In this document: positions 33,642 through 45,782 of the stretch, one piece after another
How the letters are laid out: every line of letters begins with the position of its first letter
Numbering within the stretch: position 1 is the stretch's first letter
Assembly: GCF_001704415.2 (NCBI RefSeq)
Contig: NC_030811.1
Location: 55,417,591-55,481,590 of the forward strand
Direction: 5' to 3'
Length of the DNA stretch: 64,000 nucleotides
Source: Capra hircus
Lineage: Eukaryota; Chordata; Mammalia; Artiodactyla; Bovidae
The notes under the pieces: model-generated
Seen by the model: the letters and a program-made list of their open reading frames with translations, nothing else
Database searches by the model: none
What the model was told of the DNA's origin: nothing
Position numbers and translations under genes: made by a program

Positions 33642-35119
33642 TGAAACTGAATCTACCTCAGGGCAAAGTAACAAGAGAAAGGAGCTTGCAGAACCCCTGC
33701 TGCTGCAGCTGCTGCCCACGATGCCACTTCCACCGTTGCTGCAATTGGCACTGTCATAGGAATGCCACTTTATTACTAAAGTGGGGCCAAGAGAAGTAAA
33801 AGATCTTTCTTCCCCAGGGTCCCCATTCCCAGCCCTCTGTCCCACGAGAGAGGACTTTTCGTGCAACTTTTTCTGTTAACACTCGTAGAATCTCAAGATT
33901 CAGGGAGTCCTAGAGTCTATGCCTGGAAATATGGGAAGAGAGAAGAAGCAGGAAGTCATCTTCAGAAGTGTTGCTCTTTAAGGCTTTTGTTCTTCTCCTT
34001 AGTTAACTTGCCATTATATACTTTTCAGAGTCCTCAGATAGTTGATTTGTGTATTCTGTCCAGGACTTCTAGTTGTAATCAGTGGGAGAGGGTACATGCA
34101 TTTACCCCACATTATCCAGAACTGAAATTTTTCAACCTAATTGTTTTTGATATTATCTTATTATAGTAAAAAATGCTCACATTTGCTTACCATGTGCAAA
34201 ATACTGTGCTAAGCCTTTTACGTACATGATTTACATATGGAAAATCAACAAATATTTATGATAAACATCACTATCCCCAATTTGAAGATGAGGAAATAGA
34301 GACTTAACAGCGGCTAAGTGAATCCCTCAGTGTCACCCCACTGGAAAACCTGGTATGACCCTTGACTGGTCTGACTGTAGAGTCACTCTGAATCATTCTG
34401 CAACATAGTCATGAGTGGGGACAGAGCCGCAGATGCTCTGATTACATGTGAGGGCCAGGAAGCAGTCTTCTCTGAGACCTATGTTTTCCTAGCTTTCAGC
34501 ATTGATTAGGTCAAGTTGAAAGATGTACTTATGCACAAGGCAGGTTGAGATTTAATATTGCTTTGTGTTGGTTATTGGGCAGGTGTTTGTTTAAAGGAAG
34601 TGGAAACAGGTGTGTGGGCCCTGATTCAATTACATGATGGAGAGGAACACGCTGATCCATGGCCCTTTTCAAGGAGAGATGCTGATTGTGCTAATTAATC
34701 ATTTGTCTGTCAGAACAAAATAGAACATAATAGAAAATGATGTTCCAGCTACCATAGGTATGGAATACAGACTCACGTGCCTGTCTCTCCAGCAACCAGA
34801 TGCAACTGTTGATGATGACAGCAATTAAGATGCAGTACCTGAGTCCTCCTGTATTACCATGTCTGAGATGATTTGAAGGAAAGGTGTTTAATAAACTCTT
34901 GCCAATAACATGGAACATCATCCAATAGGAATTGTCTCTCAAAGGAAATTTTCTCTTCAAAGAGATTAATTGAGTCCTTTTAGATCATGATGACATCCAA
35001 GGGATATGGTTGAATGGGATATTTTTCCATTCTGTGTCTTGAAACACTCAATTTACCTTACCTAACCAAGACTTGTATGCTCATAATGGAGCATAATAAT
35101 ATTTAATTCTCTGCTTGAA
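33642..35119. other. Intergenic DNA with a MIR relic at about 34155-34360
   Basis: CCATGTGCAAAATACTGTGC then GAAGATGAGGAAATAGAGAC indicate a minus-orientation MIR. The short CTGCTGCAG-rich block at 33690-33730 is unassigned. Confidence 0.5.
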
Positions 35120-35760
35120 ATTATCCACTTACCACCCAATGACCAGAGTAGTCTTTTAAAAACATAAATCAGATGGATTGCTTCATTGTGTGATAATTTC
35201 CAGTGGCTTTTCATATATTTTTAGTTATATCCCTAACTCCTTACCAAGATCTACAAAACTCTGCACAACCCAGCCCTACATACCTCTATGACCTCATTTC
35301 ATACTACTCTCTGTCTCTATCACTGTGATCCAACTTCATGAATCTTTTTGCTAATTCTTGAACACACCAAGGATCATTCTCATTTCAAGGGTATTTCCCT
35401 TGCTGTTCCCTCTTTGCATTTGCTAGTTCGCTTTCCCCAGATATTCATATGGCTGGCACCTTCTCCTTTAAATCTCTGTTCAAATGCAAGCTCTTCAGAA
35501 AGTCTCCTCATGACAACTCTATCCAAAAGAGCTTCTTCCTATACTCATCTCTGTATATTCTCTATCCACTTACCTTTGTTTTCTTCTTGACATTTTGTTA
35601 TCTGGGTTTTTATTACTTTATTTGTTTATTTATTTAGTGGCTATTTCTCTTATTAGAATGTAGCTTTGTGAGGAAGAGACTTGTCTGGCATCTTTCCATG
35701 TCCTATCTCCAGGCCTAACACACTTTCTGGCAAGTTATCAGTTCATAAAATAATTTTATG
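35120..35760 (+). repeat. L2 LINE 3' part, about 640 bp
   Basis: CAGTGGCTTTTCATAT, ACCCAGCCCTACATACCTC, TGCTGTTCCCTCTTTGCA, CAGAAAGTCTCCTCATGAC and the terminal CTGGCAAGTTATCAGTTC all follow the order of the L2 3' consensus in plus orientation. Confidence 0.75.
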
Positions 35761-36132
35761 AGTGAACAGACAAGAGAATTAATTAGATAATTAGCTAAAT
35801 CAATATACCAACACTAATAAACGTTAGAAAAACAAAGATGAGATGTAATCTAATTCATCAAGAAATTTTTGATTTGGGGAGGAAAACACATACAACTAAT
35901 AACCTGTCTATGTTATTTATTTATATACTTTTGAAAAATTCCCTATGAACATCAGGGTTTCTGGGCCTGGGATCATCATTTGTACCAGACAGCAGGAAAA
36001 CTGAGGAAAAAATATCAGGACAACATAGCAAGTCTTTAATAAAATTAATGCAACACTGTTAATGTAACAGTGTTCTTCCTCTTACTTCAGGGCTATATCT
36101 CCTTTTAAATTAGAGGAATTGCCTCTTGGTAT

Positions 36133-36508
36133 GTGTTAGGTAAAAGACGACCAAGTACACCAAAAATCTCTAATAGGCTTTAATGGCGAAGCACTCCCGG
36201 GCGGGGTTCCTGGACCCAAAGGGGGCAGGTCGAGGAAATCCGCGTGCCTGGACTGCTTTGGAAGTTTGTTTACATATGCAGGTTGCGAGGGATGGCTGGG
36301 CTAGCGGATGGGGGTTTGGATAGGCTGCTGGTTCGCGGCATCGCGAGCTGATAGGTCTCTCTATGCGGCTGGGGTGGGGTGGCTTTAGCTGGCGGAGTGT
36401 GCTGTCATTGGTCCCTGGCATCTGGGAAGATCCTCTGTTAGGGACTTTCTCCCCGGCAGGAGGGAGAGGAGGGGTGGCCCATCATGGCCCCCGGGGTCCG
36501 ACCTTTCA
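36133..36508 (-). mobile_element. Solo ERV LTR (376 bp), antisense, 4-bp TSD
   Basis: GC- and CpG-rich block in AT-rich DNA. On the minus strand it begins TGAAAGGTCGG and ends CCTAACAC, with an ATTAAA poly(A) signal (36179-36184 complement) near the end, as in gammaretrovirus-like LTRs. GTAT flanks both sides (36129-36132, 36509-36512), a 4-bp duplication typical of class I ERVs. No internal sequence is attached, so it is a solo LTR. Confidence 0.7.
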
Positions 36509-36512
36509 GTAT

Positions 36513-36981
36513 GGACAAGCACAAATCTAACTCCAGATTATATCATCCACCTCAAAGATTCTCCTCCACTCCAGGCCCCTGCTTGCTTCACCAGCACATG
36601 GAATTCATTATCTTATTGTAAAGCTACTTCCTCCCAAGCGCCTGCTTTGAATCAGAATTTAGTATGGATAGTTTTCCTTTACTTTTGAACCCCATGCTTA
36701 TATGAGATTTTCAGATTATGGTAAATCATCTATGTCAGTGATTCTCATATCTGAAGTCCTGTTAAAATAATCTAGAATTTTCAAAAAGTTGCCTTTGCCT
36801 ACAGAAAGGGGTAAGTTGGGACTATTGGGGTGAGGGAAATGTTCTACTCCTCATAGCGATAGACTATGACCAAATGTATTTGTGAAAATTCATAGAATTG
36901 CATACCATACAAGGGTGAATTTACTGTATATAAATTATATCTTAACAACCTTCCACTAAAAAGCAATCAGTGTTCTTCAAA
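36513..36981. other. Intergenic DNA, nothing recognised
   Basis: A weak L1 3' UTR resemblance at 36790-36950 only. Confidence 0.35.
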
Positions 36982-37206
36982 AGGGCTTCCCAGGAGGCAC
37001 TAGTGGTAAAGAACCCACCTGCAGTGCAGGAGACATAATGAGATGGGGGTTCAATCCTTGAGTCTGAAAGATCCCCTGGAGGAGGGCCTGGCAACCCACT
37101 CCAGTATTCTTGCCTGGAGAATCCCATGGACAGAGGAGAGACTGGCAGGCTATAGTCCATAGGGTCACAAAGAGTCGGACACGACTAAAGCAACTTAGCA
37201 CACATG
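36982..37206 (+). repeat. Bov-tA SINE
   Basis: AGGGCTTCCCAGGAGGCACT to AAGCAACTTAGCACACATG. Confidence 0.9.
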
Positions 37207-37788
37207 TCTGCAGTGTCTCCAAAGAACCAAATCAGGTCTGTATACCAAACTTGATTTTCTCCTAGTGCAATCAAATATATCCATACAAACTAGTCTTAAG
37301 TTAGTGTGTGAACTATGTAATTTTCCAAATGATTATAGAAAAAGGACATAATCCATTCAAATACATAACGAAAACTTGTTGAACTCATTAAAGGGGAAAC
37401 TAGTAAGATGCCAGAGTTTGTTTAAACAATAACATGAGAAATGTTTTGTTTATGTAATGAGTGTATGACAAATGCTTGATAAAAATTTCTACTGTAAATA
37501 AATGTCTTACAGAGCAATAAATCCTATTTGGGGGGTGGTGATTTTCCATATTGGATAAATATTATTTGCAATTGTTATTGAACATAAAATAATTTGTATC
37601 TTATCATATTTTGACAAACACATCTAACTGTAGGGAGTCCTTAAATCCCAGTGGCCCTAATTAAAGTCCAACAAGTGTTCTTCTGCTCAAGATTCAGATG
37701 ATCTTCATATGGGTTGAGTGAGCAGCACCCTAGCATGACAAAGAAGGTCCTAAAACTACAAACAAGGCTCACCCTATCCAAGTGTTTT
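37207..37788. other. Intergenic DNA, nothing recognised
   Basis: AT-rich; no supported feature. Confidence 0.4.
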
Positions 37789-37996
37789 GAGCTTCCCAGG
37801 TGACACAGTGGTAAAGAATCCACCTGCCAATACAGAAGAGGTAAGGGTTCGATCCCTGGGTCAAGAAGATCCCCTGGAGTAGGAAATGGCAACTCAGTCT
37901 AGTATTCTTGCCTGGAAAATGCCAGGGACACAGAAGCCAGGCAGGCTACAGTCTATGGGGTCACAAAAGAGTCAGACGTGACTGATCCCACATGCA
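37789..37996 (+). repeat. Bov-tA SINE with imperfect 13-bp TSD
   Basis: GAGCTTCCCAGGTGACACAG to AGTCAGACGTGACTGATCC. TATCCAAGTGTTT before and TATCCAAGGGTTT after differ at one base. Confidence 0.88.
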
Positions 37997-38374
37997 CTTA
38001 TCCAAGGGTTTATTTTTTCCCCTAACCTTCAGGTTTTTGTCCCCAGATACAGTAGTGGAGGTGGTAGGCAAGGATTCTCATCTGACCCTGCTCTCATTCG
38101 TCTGAATCCTCCACAGAGGTAAGTTATTTGTCACAGTTTTCACTTCACCTACTCACTCAGTGTGGGACAGCTGATTTGTTTACATCACATAAAAGGGCTT
38201 CTTGGGTGGGAGTATGTGCCATTTAGAATGGACAGTGAACAGGTAAACAAATGAGCAGAAACAATGGAATTTCAAATAATAAGTATCGCTATATAATCAA
38301 TAAATCAAACAATATGAAAATGAACTACTGATATATGATGTAACAGGGATAAACCTCAAAAGCATCACACTAAG

Positions 38375-38894
38375 TGTTAGGTAGGTAGAACAGGGAAAAG
38401 GGGGCCAAAATGGCGGTGGCTACAAGACAAGGAAGGGAAAAGCCCGCGAAAATAGAACAAAAGAAGGTCCGAGGACCGGAGTGAGGACCTCAGGTAAAAC
38501 AAACAACCCTCCTGGCTGGCCCAGTTTACACAGGACAGGCCCAGGGAGAGATAAACATATAAATAGAGGAGCCAAAGCCAGCCCTCTCTCTCTTCAGCAC
38601 GCTGGGGCATTCTTCTCCTCGTGTCTTTAGGTCGACGTGCCCTCATGCCTCGAAGATGGATTTTCCTGCTATCTTCTAAATAAAATAGAGCTGTAACACT
38701 GAGCTGTAACACTGATTTGTCCAAGAGCTATAACATGGTCCATTCGAGACCTGAGAGCCATAACATGGTCTATCCAAGACCTGAGAGCTGTGACACTCAG
38801 GGGGGCTTTAATGTCCGAGGGGGCTTTAATGTCCGTCACTGCAAATCTCTGTTGTGACGAGACAAAGAATCGAGGAACATACACTCGCGTGACA
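38375..38894 (+). mobile_element. Solo ERV LTR (520 bp), 5-bp or longer TSD
   Basis: Starts TGTTAGGTAGG and ends CGCGTGACA. It has a TATA box TATAAATA (38558-38565) and an AATAAA signal (38679-38684), 120 bp apart, as expected for U3-R. U5 holds local repeats (GAGCTGTAACACT twice, ATAACATGGTC twice, GGGGGCTTTAATGTCCG twice). CTAAG flanks at 38370-38374 and 38895-38899; the match extends to ACACTAAG if the LTR end is shared. No internal genes remain. Confidence 0.85.
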
Positions 38895-38899
38895 CTAAG

Positions 38900-39103
38900 T
38901 GTTAGTCACTCAGTCGTGTTCGACTCTTTGTGACCCCATGGACTATAGCCCACCAGGCTCCTCTGTCCATGGAATTCTCCAGGCAAGAATGCTGGAGTGG
39001 GTTGCTATTTCCTTCTCTAGGGGATCTTTCTGACCCAGGGACTGAACCCGGGTCTCCCTCATTGCAAGCAGACTCTTTACCAACTGAGCCACCAGGGAAG
39101 ACC
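38900..39103 (-). repeat. Bov-tA SINE, antisense
   Basis: TGTTAGTCACTCAGTCGTGT to GCCACCAGGGAAGACC; CTAAG recurs at 39104-39108, consistent with its own TSD in the L1. Confidence 0.92.
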
Positions 39104-39317
39104 CTAAGTGAAAGAAGCCAGACACAAAAGACTATATATTTTATTCTGTATTTTATTCTCATGCATATAAATTGTCCAGAATTATTGAATCTATAGACAC
39201 AGAAAGTAGATTAGTGGTTGTCTAAAGCTGGAGAATGAGGTATGGAAATGAAAGCGGCTGCTAATGGGTATAAGATTTCTTTGGGGGGTGATGAAAATAT
39301 TCTGAAATTAGATTATG

Positions 39318-39527
39318 TATGCATGCATGCTCAGTCACTCAGTTGTGTCTGACTCTTTGTGTGCCCATGGACTGTAGCCCACCAGGCACCTCTGTCCACT
39401 TTCCAGGCAAGAATATTGGAGTGGGTTGCCATTTCCTACTCCAGGGGTCTTCCCCACCCAGGGATTGAAACCCACATCTCCTGCATTGCAGGGGGATTCT
39501 TTACCCCTGTGCCACCTGGAAAGCCCC
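39318..39527 (-). repeat. Bov-tA SINE, antisense, 8-bp TSD
   Basis: GCATGCTCAGTCACTCAGTT to GCCACCTGGAAAGCCC. AGATTATG occurs on both sides of the insertion in the L1 3' UTR. Confidence 0.9.
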
Positions 39528-39610
39528 CAGATTATGGTGAACAATTCTATAAATATATTCAATGCCATTAAATTTTTCACTTTAAATGTACATAAATTAT
39601 ATCTCAGTGA

Positions 39611-42600
39611 AGTGGTAAAAAATAGCAAAGCAAAATCAATAAAAACAAAGCAATCATAAAACACTTGAGGCAGTGTTTCCAAGGAGGTAACAGCAAGAAC
39701 ACCACCTGAGCTGGGGATGAGTTCGCCCTATATAAAGAACAGAGAGTAAGGCTGGAGCAGTCGAAGAGGGAGAAGTAAGTAGGGAACAGGTCAGAAGGGT
39801 CTCAAGCCATGGTAGGATCTTTTTGAGTTTAATTTCGAGAGAATGAAAAGCCATCGAAGGATTTGAAATAGGATAGTGACCAAATGCAATGCATACTAAG
39901 AAGATTAGTCTGACTCTCTTGCGGGTTATTGACTCATGGGGAATGAAAGGAAGCAGACAGAGCTGCCAGGACCTATTATAGTAGTTTGGGCAAAACTCAG
40001 AAAAGTCATAGATTCCTTCCTTTTCCTTCCTTTCAGTTCCCTTTCCTTCCTTTCTTTTCTCTGCTCTTTATCATAAACAAACAGCAAGGTGACTTTATAT
40101 TTAGCAGAACAATTCTCATGAGTTGCCCCAGAAAAGGACTACTTAGCCAGAATATTTGACCCACTGTTAACCTTTAGTACTTCAAAAAATTATACATCAC
40201 TCCACAAGAGAACAATCTATTTATAATGAAAAGTGTAAACTCTTATATAATTAATTCTCATTAAGAAGGTATTATCCCAATTTAGTATCAAAACCTACCT
40301 TTCACTCCAAATAGCACTGTCAAAGTAAAACATAGGTCACTTAATTTGTCCATGACAACTCTTTCCACACCAGTTTTCTAGCTCACAGCAGCTAAATGAT
40401 TTTCCTGCATCACAAACTGCAGTCTTCAGTGCTATATTTGGCAAAGGAACAATAAGGCATCTGTAGAAAAACAGTGTTTGCGTTTGACTCCTCTTCTTGC
40501 CTAAGGGGTTATTTCCATGGTGCAAGCTCAAGTGGGTGGCAAAGAATAGGCAGGCTTTGTGAGACCATTACTCACATAATGAGATCTGAGGTCTGCTATT
40601 CAACACAATTTTCAATGGGCACTTTCCCCAGGGCTAAATTGCAGCCTACAGATGTTTTGATTAGCAAATATAATTTAAAAATAAAAGCGTACAAAACGCC
40701 TCCAGCCCCCATCCTTTCAAATTCGTTCATTTTTCTCCTAGAAGAGGTTTGCTCAGCAGTGTACTGTGCTCAATCTTGGAATGTGTCACTCTCCTCTGGG
40801 ACTCCTCCAGCCCTCCTCCCATCTCGTGACAGGTCCCAGGGTATCTCTTCACTTGACCCAGTTATTTCTATGTCAGGAGCCAATCCACCTTGAAAGTATG
40901 AGTGATCTGATACCTTGTGTTTCAGCCAGCTCCAGGCATTCATATACCACATGCCCACTTCTCCATAAAACTGAGCTACACCCATGCACTGGTGATCTTA
41001 TCAGTCATTTCAGAGCTTGTTTATCAGTTCTAAACCTGCCCCTGCTTCGGTGCAGTTTTCTTCCAGCTTTTCTTCTTTGTGATACTGCGCATCCTCCTGT
41101 GAAATTTGCTTTGCTCCTGATCTCTCTAACTGGCAACCCTTGTCTCCTAATAGCATAGATTCTATGCTTTAAAGTAGACTGGCAGGTAACTTTAGAACCT
41201 CAGGTTCAAGCCCTGCCTATGGCTGCTATGGGATTATCCAACCACCTGTGTTACAAAGTCTCATTGTCCCTCACTGGTCACTTATTGCCCTGTTCGATGG
41301 TGATAGCCTCACATGTCTTCTGGGTCCCTAATGGTCAGCTAACTGCTGCGCGTTCCCCACTCCACACCTCTACCCTCATCTCCGGACTGGGGCACACTGG
41401 AAGGTCTGACTCTCCTCAACATCACACCCAGGCTGTGGGGAACCCTGGAACCCTATCTCAGATCCTCTCTCCACCAAGATCCACCATGCCAGCATTTCTG
41501 ATGTGCCCACACCATATAGCCACATGGTAGACACAGAGGTGCTCAACCAGAAGATCACATAGGAAGCGTGGTATAAATCCCCTGAGCTCTGGGATTCCCA
41601 TACGTCTGTCAGGGAATCCCAGAGATCTCACAGGGCTCTAGTAGCACAGCAGAAACAAGACACAAAACCCACTGAATCTGAAATTATTTTTCCCCTTTTA
41701 TCTCTTTCCTAGCTTCTCCTACTCCTGACTCTGCAAGGGCTTTTGTGCTTGTGTGGCGAGAATGTTCCTTTTATCATAACTTACGTTATTTCATGGTCCA
41801 AAGATTGGTTCTTGATTTGTGGAGGAAAAAAAAAAAAACAGTTTTGGAATTTTCTAGAAAATTATCTTTTTTCTTTCCCAAAGCCCTGTTTTTATGATTT
41901 TTATCTTGATAGGGATGTTACAGTGCTCAAAGCTAAGCTATGACTTCTACAATTCTAAACACTATCAGTTCTCCCCTCTTCTGGGGCAAGAATCCTCAAA
42001 GTCAGGACCAAGTGTTTACGTCAAAAAAGAAAAAAAAAATGTGCGGCAAGGGGGCAGGAGGTAAACTTTACCAAGAATACATTAAATGAGCTTTCAAAAA
42101 ATTACACAAATGCACACATGAACATCATTTCGTGACTGCATCAGTCATTATAATTGTTTTCCAATACTGGTAATTTCCCATGTTGACACATAGATAGCTT
42201 CTCATGTTTCCTTCTTATTAACAATGAAAAGGTATCTTTGAACATAGGCCAGACAGTTTTGGTAGATTAAATTAATAAAAGTGGGATATCTGGACCAAAA
42301 CGTGAACATTTTTAAAGCTTTAGATACATATTGCCAACCTATCCCCATTTCAAAATAAACTCACCAGCAACGACCGTTATTACATACTCTTCATAAATCA
42401 TTATCATTCAACTCCACCAATCTGATAAATGAGTTTGGTTTACATTATCTGAATATTAGTGAAATCAAACATATTTACATACATTTCTGACTCATTTTTT
42501 CCTTTATTCTCTTTTTTCATTTCAATTGCTTATTCATATTCTTAGCATGTTTTGGAATGTGGAAGTAAGTGAAGATCACTCAAATGAGAACAAGCAGAGG

Positions 42601-43985
42601 CTATTCACTTCAGAGCTTCCTGCAATGATGGAGCCGACCAGCAGCACTGCGTTTGGCAGTGGCTCTAGGGCAAGCAGGGGAGTGGGAAAGCTTTGTAGTG
42701 AAATGAGCGGAGGCCTTCCAGAACACTGTGATTGAAAGTTGTTGGCGTGGGGAAGCTGGAAATGAGCTAACCGGAAAGGAACTAGTTTGGATGATTGGTT
42801 TGGGGAGCGTAGTTAATTTTTCTGGTTGGTCCTAAGTTGGAACTGGGGTAAAAATTAAGGAAGATGGCAGTAATTATCAACTTAGGGCCATTTGGGGCTG
42901 ATTATTGCAGGAACTGTGAGTCAGAATTCCTTTTTTTTTTTTTTAACATATGTTGTTGGTTTGTATATTCAGTCTTTGGGGAGGGGAAAATATCTGTTTC
43001 TCTTTGATATGTAAGAGTTCTTTATAGGATAAGGAGATTCGATCTTTGACATAAATGTTACATATAAATCATGAGTTTTGAATTTGTTTAAATGTGTTTA
43101 TATCAATTTTTAAATTTTATATAAACTGTTACTTTTCATAACCTCTGTTTTAGTTAGCTAGGAAGATTCTTCACATTCAGATATTATACAATATTCACTG
43201 ACATGTTCTTTTAATATTTGTACTATCTTTTTAAACTTTTAATGTATTTGGAATTTAAATTGGCATAAGATGGGTGGTAGAAAACTAGTTTTTCTCCAAA
43301 TTGATATGTAGTTGCCTCAATGTCACTTATTAATAAATTCATTTGGTGCCCATCAATAGATTTCCCACCAATAGTTTTGGTTTTGATTAAATTATAGTAT
43401 CAGCCTGTAAGTTTTTAATTAAATTCTAAGCTTATGAACTGCCTCACAGAGCTGGGGCAAGAGTCTAATATGGGGGAAGGGCAGGGAATAAACACCATTG
43501 TGGGCAATTTAAAAGAAAATCCAGAACTAATTGTTGTAGGAGTGTGCGTCTCATTCACAAGAGCTGTGTTCACAGTTTTTTTTTTTTCCTTTAAACATAA
43601 AATGAAATGTACCAATCTTAAATATATCATTCAACAGCTTTTGACAAATGGGTACACCTGTGCAACTCAAGATACTATCAAAATAACGAACACCACATCA
43701 CTTCGGAAGTTCCCTCATGTTCTTCACCAGTCAGCTCTGCCTCACCCTACAGAGGCCAACCCTGCTCTGATTTTCCCCATCATTCATCTGTTTTCCCTGT
43801 TATCCTCTACAACATACTTTGAAATACATCAAAAATTAAAAGATAGAAGAATGAGTAGATGGATAGCTATACAATAAGCAAATATAGTAAAGTGTTAATG
43901 ATTAAAACTGGGTTGTTATACATTTATTCCCTGTAAAATACTTGCAACATTTTATGGTTGGATATTTACATAATAAAATGTTAGG
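39611..43985. other. Intergenic DNA, mostly unassigned; ancient repeat at 39690-39990
   Basis: 39690-39990 shares the pattern of the unnamed ancient repeat at 23230-23760 (GTAGGATCTTTTTGAGTTTAA, then AAAGCCATCGAAGG). Around 43640-43800 the sequence resembles antisense L1 3' sequence (GGGTACACCTGTGCAACTCA). 40500-41560 and 42500-42780 look unique, but no exon is convincing. Confidence 0.4.
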
Positions 43986-44416
43986 GGGAAAAAAGCAAAA
44001 ATTCAAGGTCTGAAACACTTCTGCAGAAGATCAAGATCAAGGAATACTGATAAATATCCAGAAAAATATAAAGAAATATTAATCAATACAATGTGGTGTT
44101 ACAGAGATTTAAAAACTAACCAACAACAGAACAGAGAACTGCAAACAAGCTCATAAGTAGGCATAAACTTTACTCATGGAAACAGCATCTTGGATTGGTG
44201 GAGGAAGAGCAAACTTTTCAAGAAATAGTACTTGGACAATCAGTTATCCATGTGGAAAAGTAAAGCAAGATTCTTTCCTGACAGCATAATACTAAATGGA
44301 TGAAGGACTTAAATGGGAACACAAAGCTGTAATAGTTTTAGAGGAGGTGTTAGATGCAGTTGACCGATGCTCAGAAGCCATTCCTAATTTCTTCTGATGT
44401 ATATCCCTGCACTGCA

Positions 44417-44420
<4 letters not shown>
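43986..44420 (+). mobile_element. L1 ORF2 relic
   Basis: GAAATAGTACTTGGACAATC, ACTAAATGGATGAAGGACTT and nearby text match late L1 ORF2. Frames are broken. A 23-base A run follows at 44425-44447. Confidence 0.55.
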
Positions 44421-44447
<27 letters not shown>

Positions 44448-44968
44448 GACATTTCTTAAACTCCCAGTAGCTAAGACCCAGGATACAAATTAGGTCTCAT
44501 CAAATAGGTGTGCTCACATGAGATTTAGAAGGTGGCAATGAGGCCAAGGCCACCCATCTGCTGCTTTAGGCTCTTTTCTTGCCAAGCAAGACCATGGCAA
44601 AGGGAGCAGGCCTCCTGTCCACCTAGTGGAGGGCCAGTTGCAATGGCAGCGGTAGCTGGGTTCTGCCCCAGCCTTCAGTCTCCAGTTTCAGAGCTGTTGA
44701 GATGTGGCTGATTTGGTGGCCATGACAGCTATGTGACTATGACTTCTTCCTCTTACATCATGGATTTCATTTTGATCCTGGATCTGGATTTTATTAGAAC
44801 TCCCTCTTTTGAACACTTCTCTGTTAAAATACTTGTATTATTGTTGCCTGTATTCAATCCTAGCTGACACATAATACAATATTAGAAAATACCCTATTGC
44901 CTTTTTTTGTGTGTGTGTGTGGCAAAGTATTTCTTAAAGAAGTACTAAACAAGCCATAAATCAAAGTA
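44448..44968. other. Intergenic DNA, nothing assigned
   Basis: Contains a short (GT)n near 44908 but no supported gene or repeat. Confidence 0.4.
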
Positions 44969-45048
44969 TTGGGTTGGCCAAAAAGTTCATTTGGATTCTT
45001 CCATAAGATGCTATGGAAAGACCTAAACAAACTTTTTGACTAATCCAA
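44969..45048. mobile_element. Mariner-derived palindromic MITE (80 bp)
   Basis: TTGGGTTGGCCAAAAAGTTC at the left and the decayed inverse ending AATCCAA at the right, with TA on both sides (44967-44968, 45049-45050). Same family as 8761-8834. Confidence 0.88.
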
Positions 45049-45242
45049 TAACTCATGTTTAATTTCTGTTCAACAAAAGACATCATAAGTAGAAGAAAAA
45101 ATTCACAACAGAGTTGATAGTATTTGCTACACATATTCTTGGTACAGATTATAATCAAAAATAGATTTTTTTAACTAATATGAATCAATAATAGAAAGCA
45201 AGAGGGTTAAAAATGCAGAAACAAGAGGAAAGCCTAATTAAT

Positions 45243-45660
45243 ATCATGTACAGATTTGAGAGTTGGACCATAAAGCATGCTGAGCACCCAAGAATTGATG
45301 CTTTCAAATTGTGGTGCTGGAGAAGACTCTTGAGAGTCCCTTGGACAGCAAGGAAATCAAACCAGTCAATCCTAAAGGAAATCAATTCTGAATATTCACT
45401 GGAAGGACTAATGCTGAAGCTGAAGCACCAATACTTTGGCCATTTGATGTGAAGAGTCAACTCACTGGAAAAGATGCTGGGAAAGATTGAGGGTAGGAGA
45501 AAAAGCGGGTGACAGAGGACGAGATGGCTGAATGACATCGCCAACTCAATGGAGATGAGTTTGAGCAAACTCTGGGAGATAGTCAAGGACAGGGAAGCCT
45601 GGCAGGCTGCAGTTCATGGGGTTGCAAATAGCCAGACACAAATTAGTGACTGAACAACAA
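45243..45660 (+). mobile_element. BovB LINE 3' fragment
   Basis: ATCATGTACAGATTTGAGAG through TCAATCCTAAAGGAAATC to GTGACTGAACAACAACAAC; followed by a short (AAC)n tail. Confidence 0.9.
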
Positions 45661-45782
45661 CAACAACAAAACACATAAACTATGTTTAACCTCACTGGAA
45701 ATCAACAAAATCCATATTAAAACTGCAAGATAAAATCTCATCAGATTAGTAAACATTTAAAAAGTGAATAATACAAAATTAT

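Larger units (their letters stand above)
38260..39610 (+). mobile_element. Old L1 3' end split by an ERV LTR and two SINEs
   Basis: L1 sequence runs to CATCACACTAAG at 38374, resumes with CTAAGTGAAAGAAGCCAGAC at 39104, continues to GAAATTAGATTATG, and resumes again after 39527. The order and joins match the L1 3' region. Confidence 0.7.

Noticed and set aside
36133..36508. CpG-island promoter of an unannotated gene
   Set aside because: Terminal structure, poly(A) signal and 4-bp flanking repeat fit a solo LTR better.
42526..42735. 69-codon frame as a possible conserved exon
   Set aside because: No supporting splice sites or recognisable domain; composition is not distinct from nearby non-coding DNA.
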